Both the position numbers and the translations under genes were made by a program. A stretch of 6,427 nt of DNA from Candidatus Thalassarchaeaceae archaeon. Its GTDB lineage: Archaea; Thermoplasmatota; Poseidoniia; Poseidoniales; Thalassarchaeaceae. Under the pieces are notes generated by a model, which saw nothing but the letters and a program-made list of their open reading frames with translations, made no database searches and was not told the DNA's origin. The DNA lies in the NCBI GenBank assembly GCA_029250565.1, contig JAQXFA010000003.1, positions 1 to 6,427 on the forward strand, read 5' to 3'. Below are positions 1-5,008 of this stretch, one piece after another; positions within the stretch are counted from its first letter, which is position 1, and each line of letters begins with the position of its first letter.

Positions 1-137
1 ATATGCAGTTAGCAGAAATGGATTCAGCATCATCTACTCGAGATGATACGATTAATGGTGTAGAACCACCAGTAAATCCTGAACATCGCTCTGAGTTATC
101 CTCCCTTGAGGATGAACTTTCCGACCTTGAATTGTGA
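1..137 (+). CDS. C-terminal end of an unidentified protein with an acidic tail (5' partial)
   Basis: An open frame enters from the left edge, with its first complete codon at 3, and ends at TGA 135-137. It gives 44 residues. The segment is rich in Asp, Glu and Ser, contains a short Pro-rich piece (VEPPVNPEH) and ends in an acidic amphipathic stretch (SSLEDELSDLEL). It looks like a disordered tail finishing in a short helix. Nothing in it identifies a family. It is treated as real because the frame is open to the window edge, the composition is protein-like, and the next gene starts immediately after it with an SD sequence overlapping this stop codon, as expected within an operon. The true start and all catalytic or binding domains lie outside the window. 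Confidence 0.6.
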   Translation, partial: MQLAEMDSASSTRDDTINGVEPPVNPEHRSELSSLEDELSDLEL

Positions 138-141
138 GGTG
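136..141 (+). promoter_or_regulatory. Shine-Dalgarno GAGGTG that fixes the GTG start at 148
   Basis: GAGGTG lies 6 nt upstream of GTG 148 and overlaps the TGA stop (135-137) of the preceding gene. The same GAGGTG core and a similar spacing are used by the minus-strand genes in this window. This supports GTG 148 rather than the in-frame ATG codons at 106 and 112, and suggests translational coupling. Confidence 0.7.
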
Positions 142-147
142 TATATT

Positions 148-417
148 GTGAGTGATTCACAGGACGTATGCGAAGGTGCACAACCTATGCCTGGGGTAGA
201 ACTTGAGGGTCAACAAGTATATCCAACAGGTTTGGAAAAGTTTGTTTCAATCGCTTGCGTTGGAGCCTCTGTGTTGATGATTGCCCCAGCGCTTGCGGCA
301 GACCTTGTTCTCCCTGGATTAATTCAGGCTCCGCTTATCATTTGTGGGCTTCCTATAATTGGATTTTCAATCGCTAGATTACTAACTCATGTAATTCATT
401 TTGCAGCAACAAATTAG
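148..417 (+). CDS. Small two-helix membrane protein, function unknown
   Basis: This is an 89-residue protein if translation starts at GTG 148, the choice supported by a GAGGTG site 6 nt upstream. An ATG at 106 in the same frame would add 14 residues but would overlap the previous gene by 32 bp and has no comparable SD. Residues 1-30 are hydrophilic and mildly acidic (MSDSQDVCEG...). Two hydrophobic helices follow, at about residues 32-50 and 56-79, separated by a very short Asp/Pro-containing turn, so it is probably a helical hairpin in the cytoplasmic membrane. There is no cleavable signal peptide and no catalytic motif, and I do not recognise a family. It appears co-transcribed and translationally coupled with the unidentified upstream gene. 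Its stop is 9 bp from the stop of the convergent membrane-protein gene. Confidence 0.6.
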   Translation: MSDSQDVCEGAQPMPGVELEGQQVYPTGLEKFVSIACVGASVLMIAPALAADLVLPGLIQAPLIICGLPIIGFSIARLLTHVIHFAATN

Positions 418-426
418 TTGGTGCAT

Positions 427-1662
427 TCAATCAGATGACAAGTCTGGAAGATATGATTCAATGAATGAAGCAATACGGTTCCATGGTAGAATATATTTCA
501 ACCCTGCAACAAAAATCAACATTAACATAGCTGATATTACTTTACCATAAGTCAATTGCAACTCAAGTGACTCTTGTACTTGGCCACTCCATTGTGAAGA
601 ACCAAATATTGCTACTAAATCAAGGATTAAGTCATCGAATTTCAAGGCTAACATTGCACAGAAAATAACCAAACTAAAGATTCCAACTGTATGGACAAGA
701 TGGCCATTCAACATGTTTTCAAACTGAGTGACATACTCTGGGTCTTTCTTGCAAGATTCAGGAAGTCGGAATGCATACTCTAAATGGCGAATAACTGCGA
801 ATCCTGATTCAGAGAAGATTATCATCAACATCGCCATCATCAATAGCGGGAATATTGTTTCAGAAACCAAACCGCCGAGCACCATTTGTTCACTTATTTG
901 AGGACTTATCGGATTTAAGCCAAGGTCAAAGTATACTGTAACAGCCTCAAACGAAAGCAGTGCATGGATTCCAAGGTAAATCAAAGTGGTACCAAGAGAC
1001 CAGCCAATCATTCTTCTAGAAAGCCCCCATATCCCCATCATTCCGGTCCAAACAGGAATCAAGTATAGTGCAACAATGAACACTTGTGTATAGAGAATCA
1101 ATGGATATACGAGAGTCTCAGCATGGTTTCTACTTGAGCCGGGAGAATCGATTGGCCAGTACAAATCCCAACTTGTAAGCATTCCAAAGAACCAGCCAAT
1201 TAGAAGTCGGCCAGCGAGGAATAGTATCAATCCCATCAAAACTCCAAGAACCACTTTCCTGCGCAGTTGTGGGGCTTGAAGGTTGAGCAATACCCAGCCA
1301 GCAGTTAGCAAACCACATAGGAGGATGGGGACGTAATATCTGCCAGGCCCCTCATTACCTTGGCCAGTAAAGAAATCAGCAAGAGGCAGGTTATACGCCG
1401 AGTCTCCCGATTCACTTCCAAGAATAGTCTCAAACAAGTCTAGTGAAAGTGTATCGTCGAGTGCAGGGCACCAAAGTGTGTTTCCATCACCATCTACATG
1501 TGAAGGGTCACAGGAGCCAAAATTAGATCCAAGTTGTAAGAACAGCCAAATCAGGGCGAGGGTTGCAATTGTCTGCAAAGCAACAACTTGCCATTGAACG
1601 CGTAGTTCCTTGAGGTGGAGGGTCCGATTCCCTTCACTTTGTAGTTCTACATCATCTGCCAT
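427..1662 (-). CDS. Eight-helix membrane protein, last gene of the DUF4350-DUF58 operon
   Basis: This 411-residue integral membrane protein belongs to no family I can name. Hydrophobic segments lie at about residues 25-44, 108-127, 136-160, 183-213, 218-240, 262-284, 322-341 and 373-391, giving roughly eight helices. Between the first two is a hydrophilic loop of about 60 residues with a cysteine pair (C51, C65) flanking an Asp/Gly stretch (DGDGNTLWC). This suggests an extracytoplasmic loop that could hold a disulfide and perhaps a metal ion. The N-terminus is short and polar (MADDVELQSEG). The ATG at 1660-1662 has a GAGGTGA site 4 nt upstream that overlaps the DUF58 stop, and the gap between the two genes is 9 bp, so co-translation is very likely. 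In related DUF58/DUF4350 loci the multi-pass member is often a DUF4129 or transglutaminase-type protein. No transglutaminase Cys-His-Asp pattern is visible here, so this may be a lineage-specific replacement. Confidence 0.85.
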   Translation of the reverse strand: MADDVELQSEGNRTLHLKELRVQWQVVALQTIATLALIWLFLQLGSNFGSCDPSHVDGDGNTLWCPALDDTLSLDLFETILGSESGDSAYNLPLADFFTGQGNEGPGRYYVPILLCGLLTAGWVLLNLQAPQLRRKVVLGVLMGLILFLAGRLLIGWFFGMLTSWDLYWPIDSPGSSRNHAETLVYPLILYTQVFIVALYLIPVWTGMMGIWGLSRRMIGWSLGTTLIYLGIHALLSFEAVTVYFDLGLNPISPQISEQMVLGGLVSETIFPLLMMAMLMIIFSESGFAVIRHLEYAFRLPESCKKDPEYVTQFENMLNGHLVHTVGIFSLVIFCAMLALKFDDLILDLVAIFGSSQWSGQVQESLELQLTYGKVISAMLMLIFVAGLKYILPWNRIASFIESYLPDLSSD

Positions 1663-1666
1663 TTTT

Positions 1667-1673
1667 TCACCTC
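1667..1673 (-). promoter_or_regulatory. Shine-Dalgarno GAGGTGA of the eight-helix membrane protein
   Basis: GAGGTGA on the minus strand lies 4 nt upstream of the ATG at 1660-1662 and shares two bases with the TGA stop of DUF58 (1672-1674). The overlap points to coupled translation of DUF58 and the membrane protein. Confidence 0.75.
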
Positions 1674-2925
1674 ACAACATCTTGACCTGTAATAACGCCT
1701 GTGATAATTCTACATCAGGCATCCAATCTATTACGCGAGCACCAAATCCTGCTAATGCAGTCAGTCTATTCTGGCGCTCAAGTTTCATTACTTCATAGGA
1801 CATTCTTGGTATTCTTGTCACCAATCTCTCGTAGTCAATACTACTTGGGCTGAGAACCACTACTTCGTGCCCCCGTCCTGCAAGATCACGTACAGCATGT
1901 GGTACAGTTCCATCTCCCTCTAAACTAGAGATGATGAAAACCGGACTGCCACGACTGAATCTTGGCGCTAATGCATTGGTAACTGCTTGTAATGGCATGT
2001 TACCCTTAGGAGCAACGCCAGCAAGGCTACTTAGAATCTTGAAGTGTTGTTTGTCTCCACCATCTGCAGGTAGGTATGAAAGTCTATCATCATAAACTGC
2101 TAATGCGATTGAATCTCTACGTTGTAGGAAATAAGCAGAAAGAGATGCTGCAGCAACAGTTCCCATCTCTAATGGATTTTTCAACACAGTTCCGATTCTT
2201 GAAACATCTCTGCTATCAAGAAGCAGGAAAACATCGGTTACCGCATCTCGGCATTTTTCGTTGACCATCAGTTCACCTGTGCGGGCAAACGCTTTCCAAT
2301 TGATATTCTTGAATGGGTCGCCAGGAACATATTCGCGAAGAGAGAAGAACTCAGTTCCGGGTCCAGGCGTTCGTAGAGTAGTTGCTCCGGTGTACATCTT
2401 TGGTGTTCTACTACGGACCATTGCTTCCTCAACATCACGAACTTGAGGGAATACAATAATGTCTGAGCGATGGTCAATGAACATCTCGTTTGAATATAGA
2501 TTGAAGGTGTTGCGGTGTCTAATTGAAACAGCTCCAAGAGAAAAATGACCACGCAGTGGACAGCGGAGAACATATCTGATTCTGGTGGTTTGACCAGCGC
2601 CTAAATTTACCATCATGTAATTGAGGCCACTTTTCATTTTCATCTCATGAGGTACATTGTCAAAAACTTCCAATTGTTGGGTACGGCGGCGAGATTTGTT
2701 GGTAATTGCTAATTCAACATAGAGGTCATCTCCTTTGTACAAATTATCTGCAGAAAGCGTACGAACAATGTGTAATTCAGCGTGGCCTGTAACCCATCCG
2801 TTAATTGCTAAGAAGGAGATAAAAGCAATTCCAATCACCATTAATTGGAAATTTGACATCATCATACCGATGAGAACAAGTGCGATTCCTGATGTCATCA
2901 TTAGGGCTGCCTTTCTAGTCCACAT
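1672..2925 (-). CDS. DUF58 domain protein, membrane-anchored, with vWA-like C-terminal half
   Basis: This 417-residue protein has the usual length and plan of DUF58 proteins. Two adjacent membrane helices lie at about residues 7-23 and 26-42. A beta-rich segment of roughly 100 residues follows (about 48-160). The family signature is at 196-215: LREYVPGDPFKNINWKAFAR, with R197, Y199, G202, D203, I208, W210 and R215 matching the conserved R-x-Y-x-x-G-D...I-x-W-x-x-x-A-R pattern. The region after it resembles a von Willebrand A fold, with the strand VFLLLD ending at D237. The MIDAS position reads DSRDVS rather than DxSxS, so metal binding is doubtful. The ATG at 2923-2925 has GAGGTGA (2932-2938) 6 nt upstream and lies 15 bp after the DUF4350-like stop. 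DUF58 proteins usually accompany MoxR ATPases and are implicated in assembly or maturation of membrane or secreted complexes. No MoxR is present here. Confidence 0.93.
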   Translation of the reverse strand: MWTRKAALMMTSGIALVLIGMMMSNFQLMVIGIAFISFLAINGWVTGHAELHIVRTLSADNLYKGDDLYVELAITNKSRRRTQQLEVFDNVPHEMKMKSGLNYMMVNLGAGQTTRIRYVLRCPLRGHFSLGAVSIRHRNTFNLYSNEMFIDHRSDIIVFPQVRDVEEAMVRSRTPKMYTGATTLRTPGPGTEFFSLREYVPGDPFKNINWKAFARTGELMVNEKCRDAVTDVFLLLDSRDVSRIGTVLKNPLEMGTVAAASLSAYFLQRRDSIALAVYDDRLSYLPADGGDKQHFKILSSLAGVAPKGNMPLQAVTNALAPRFSRGSPVFIISSLEGDGTVPHAVRDLAGRGHEVVVLSPSSIDYERLVTRIPRMSYEVMKLERQNRLTALAGFGARVIDWMPDVELSQALLQVKML

Positions 2926-2940
2926 CAGATATCACCTCGC

Positions 2941-4572
2941 TTACTTGCGCCCCCATAGTTTCACACGTTTTACTACTGCAACGAGTTGTTCAAGTGAATA
3001 ATTCCGGTCTTCAAAGACGAATTTCACCAATACAGGGTCGTTAATCATCTTCTGAAGTTCACGTGCGGGTAATGCGTCAAACTCATCCCTTGTTAGTGTG
3101 TTTAGATTACGTACTCTTGAGAGAAGAACTTGTTTGACTTTGTTTGCGCGACTGTAGTAACCATAACGTCTTGAATCGCCAAATCCATAGTAGATGATGC
3201 TGAAAACATGTCTCCAAGGTTCGGGATCAGTTTTGCGAATAATGACGGCTTCAAACGATATGAAAAGAGTTAGGAAGAGAAGTAACATAGCCATCCAATC
3301 ACTTGTGAAATAGACTAGGACATAGTAGATTAGATTGTAGGTATCGCCCATAAATGATGTTTGTTGGTGGCGACTTTCATCAAATATTACCTGGGCGTCA
3401 GGGCTAGCAGAAAGAGTGCCGTTCTCATTGACTAGAAGTGCTTCGGCAATCGCATCAAGTGCCCACTTTCGGTTATCATTAGCATCAACATCTGTGACTT
3501 GATTACCATACTTTTTTTCATAATCATAAAAAGTATTGATTAGTAAACTACCATCGGATATGAAGTGTGCCTTCCCTGATGTTGAATCAACACAATTCCT
3601 TGAAAGGCAGTATTTCACATAAGTTGTGAATGGCCCTTGCATGTCACCTTCAAATCCGCTTCCAGCAGGCCCAACGGTCAAGTCACCATCATCGTTGATG
3701 TCAAGATATGAATCAGTACTAGAATATCCTAATCCATAGCGATTCTTCTCCGAGTCATCTGCATGGTCTGGGTCAAAGGCAGAGGGTGAGTTGAGAAGTA
3801 AATCATATCCGGGGTAAAAGTCCCATGGAGCACTACCGTCTCCAGTCAGGTGGTGGGCGCAGAGGCCGGCATCTTCTGCAGTGATGGTCATTACACCTGG
3901 TACTCCGGGGTGTCCAGGATCGGGGTCGATTAAGTCAACATATCCGTCTCCATCACTGTCAGCAAAGCATGGGTGTACCCAAGCTTGAGATACATTTGAG
4001 GTGTACTTGTAACCGTCTGTTGAATTAATCCAGATGTAATTGTAATCCAAAGTCCATGCTCCTGCATCGTATAATTTGTGGCCGCTGTATTCTATTCCGA
4101 AAGCAGATGCCACTCCTGAACTGTAGCCGAAGTCATCCATTACAATGATGGTTCCACCACGTGCTACAAACGAAGTAATAGCCTCAACTTCACTTGTTGT
4201 GTAGCCATCGCTCTCTTTGAATTGTACTACACTAGAATCACCAGTAAATCTAGGTAGGCTAATGGTATCTTTCTCTACTCCGGCAATCACGAATACAGTT
4301 TCTTCGGGATTTTCAATTTCATTAAGCAATAATGGGCTACTGACTAAACTATGAGTATCTACTCCCATTTCGTTAAGGTCGTATCTGAATGCTGAGATAT
4401 CATCCCAATCATCATCGTATGCAGATAATTGTGAATCTGCAGGATTGATAAAACTGCCTAGAAGAGTTACTAGAAGAAGAACTAGGACCGCGTAAAAAGC
4501 GAATAGAGTGGCCCCTCTTCTAAACTGTCGAGTATTCATCCGGGCGAACATTTGATTCGCTGTGATTGCCAC
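2941..4572 (-). CDS. DUF4350-like membrane protein with a calcium-loop-bearing extracytoplasmic insertion
   Basis: This is a 543-residue protein. After a basic N-terminus, a membrane helix spans about residues 21-41. It is followed by a DUF4350-like core: an N-terminal part (about 48-165) with a Rossmann/glutaminase-like strand and turn (FVARGGTIIVMDDFG, 135-149), then HFISDGSLLIN (336-346) and IFDESRHQ (396-403), which resembles the family's FDExhH motif. A second membrane helix lies at about 414-445, followed by a basic cytoplasmic tail of about 100 residues. Between the two core halves is an insertion of roughly 170 residues (about 165-333). It carries a thrombospondin type 3-like Asp array (D205, D207, D209, D213, D216, D218), a dockerin/EF-like loop (D291, N293, D295, G296, L298) and four cysteines (202, 238, 322, 327). 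The insertion therefore probably lies outside the cell and binds Ca2+. The start is GTG with a GAGGGTG site; an ATG at residue 8 lacks an SD. It is first in a three-gene operon with DUF58. The biochemical function is unknown. Confidence 0.85.
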   Translation of the reverse strand: MAITANQMFARMNTRQFRRGATLFAFYAVLVLLLVTLLGSFINPADSQLSAYDDDWDDISAFRYDLNEMGVDTHSLVSSPLLLNEIENPEETVFVIAGVEKDTISLPRFTGDSSVVQFKESDGYTTSEVEAITSFVARGGTIIVMDDFGYSSGVASAFGIEYSGHKLYDAGAWTLDYNYIWINSTDGYKYTSNVSQAWVHPCFADSDGDGYVDLIDPDPGHPGVPGVMTITAEDAGLCAHHLTGDGSAPWDFYPGYDLLLNSPSAFDPDHADDSEKNRYGLGYSSTDSYLDINDDGDLTVGPAGSGFEGDMQGPFTTYVKYCLSRNCVDSTSGKAHFISDGSLLINTFYDYEKKYGNQVTDVDANDNRKWALDAIAEALLVNENGTLSASPDAQVIFDESRHQQTSFMGDTYNLIYYVLVYFTSDWMAMLLLFLTLFISFEAVIIRKTDPEPWRHVFSIIYYGFGDSRRYGYYSRANKVKQVLLSRVRNLNTLTRDEFDALPARELQKMINDPVLVKFVFEDRNYSLEQLVAVVKRVKLWGRK

Positions 4573-4577
4573 TCTAA

Positions 4578-4584
4578 CACCCTC
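4578..4584 (-). promoter_or_regulatory. Shine-Dalgarno-like GAGGGTG that supports the GTG start of the DUF4350-like gene
   Basis: GAGGGTG on the minus strand lies 5 nt upstream of the GTG at 4570-4572. It differs slightly from the GAGGTGA used by the two downstream genes. The next in-frame ATG (4549-4551) has no purine-rich site before it. The site directly abuts a perfect inverted repeat at 4585-4599. Confidence 0.55.
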
Positions 4585-4599
4585 TAGACCATAGGTCTA
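4585..4599. repeat. Perfect inverted repeat TAGACC-ATA-GGTCTA beside the ribosome binding site
   Basis: Two 6-nt arms (4585-4590 and 4594-4599) are exact inverse complements around a 3-nt centre. The element lies directly against the SD of the DUF4350-like gene. It could be a DNA operator or, in the mRNA, a six-pair hairpin next to the ribosome binding site. The geometry is seen in the sequence; the function is inference, and a palindrome this short can occur by chance. Confidence 0.4.
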
Positions 4600-4601
4600 A
4601 C

Positions 4602-4662
4602 AGATTCACGACTAAGGATGCCTTAATACGGTTGTGCGCTGGTGAATCTCTTTGACTTCACC
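4602..4662 (-). repeat. Overlapping inverted repeats in the PRC-barrel to DUF4350 gap, possible alternative leader hairpins
   Basis: On the minus strand, GGTGAA (4662-4657) can pair with TTCACC (4646-4641), spanning the PRC-barrel stop codon. The same segment, AGATTCAC (4649-4642), is also an exact 8-nt complement of GTGAATCT (4609-4602). The two pairings cannot form together. Inside the longer one sits a small perfect hairpin, TAAGG-CAT-CCTTA on the minus strand (4625-4613). This resembles a switch or attenuator layout, but there is no T-run terminator and no known riboswitch class is recognised. Confidence 0.3.
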
Positions 4663-4903
4663 GCTTTAACACGATTTGAGGTCCAACTCTATCAATTTCT
4701 TCACTAGGGAGTAACATCAAACCGGCTTCCGAAGGCCATGGTAATTTGGTGGCATCGAGAGATGGTTGTAGCTCAATTACAAGTGTTCCAACAGCCCCAC
4801 TATTCAAGTCCAACATCAAGTCGGCCACAGTTCCGAGGATATCACCTCGTGAATCAACAACAACTAGGCCAATCAGTTCCTGCCCAAAGGTCGCTGTCAT
4901 CAT
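4658..4903 (-). CDS. Stand-alone PRC-barrel domain protein
   Basis: This 81-residue protein consists almost entirely of one PRC-barrel domain. Visible features are an N-terminal strand pair, GLVVVDSRGDILGTVADLML (12-31), with the typical V-D-x-x-G-x-x-x-G-x-V pattern; then LVIEL (41-45); a shorter middle section; and a terminal LLPSEEIDRVGPQIVLKR (64-81) matching the usual 'I-P...I-x-x-I-G-D-x-I-L-L' ending of archaeal members. It is soluble, with no signal peptide or membrane segment. PRC barrels are small beta-barrels used for protein-protein contact. In archaea, two-layered PRC-barrel proteins (CdpB) bind SepF at the division site, but other members act in RNA metabolism, so the role is open. 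Two consecutive ATG codons (4903 and 4900) are possible starts. Neither has an SD at normal spacing; an AAGGTG lies about 20 nt upstream, which may mean a short-leader or leaderless transcript. It lies 105 bp after cdc48 and 85 bp before the DUF4350-like gene, on the same strand. Confidence 0.85.
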   Translation of the reverse strand: MMTATFGQELIGLVVVDSRGDILGTVADLMLDLNSGAVGTLVIELQPSLDATKLPWPSEAGLMLLPSEEIDRVGPQIVLKR

Positions 4904-5008
4904 TTTGCCGTCGGTGGCCTTACACCTTGAATCCTCTCATCAAGACTCACCATGCTAAGCCGTTTGACAGTTCATGCTGGCAATTCGGTTGTATTGGTTC
5001 GCAGTTCA
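4904..5008. other. 105-bp gap between cdc48 and the PRC-barrel gene
   Basis: No open frame of note, tRNA-like structure or T-run terminator is visible on either strand. On the minus strand an AAGGTG (4929-4924) lies too far from the PRC-barrel ATG to serve as a normal SD. Weak complementary pieces (for example GTATTG 4991-4996 with CAATAC 5020-5025) flank the end of cdc48, but they do not form a convincing hairpin. A promoter for the PRC-barrel gene could lie here, but no clear TATA/BRE element can be pointed to. Confidence 0.4.

Noticed and set aside
1..137. Resemblance of the Pro-rich and acidic tail to ESCRT-III/CdvB tails
   Set aside because: The match is a few Pro and acidic residues only, with no Snf7 core visible in the window, so it is too weak to name.
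106..147. N-terminal extension of the small membrane protein from ATG 106 (or ATG 112)
   Set aside because: It would overlap the upstream gene by more than 25 bp and lacks a matching SD, whereas GTG 148 has GAGGTG at ideal spacing.
407..420. Near-palindrome CAACAAATTAGTTG at the convergent gene ends, possible two-way terminator
   Set aside because: Only four pairs form the outer arms and no T-run follows on either strand.
2268..2573. 101-codon minus-strand frame inside DUF58
   Set aside because: It overlaps the conserved DUF58 signature in another frame, and its translation is low-complexity with no recognisable domain.
4620..4635. Possible TATA-like element (TATTAA on the minus strand) for a promoter before the DUF4350-like gene
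   Set aside because: It is short, lies inside the inverted-repeat region and has no recognisable BRE, so a promoter cannot be supported.
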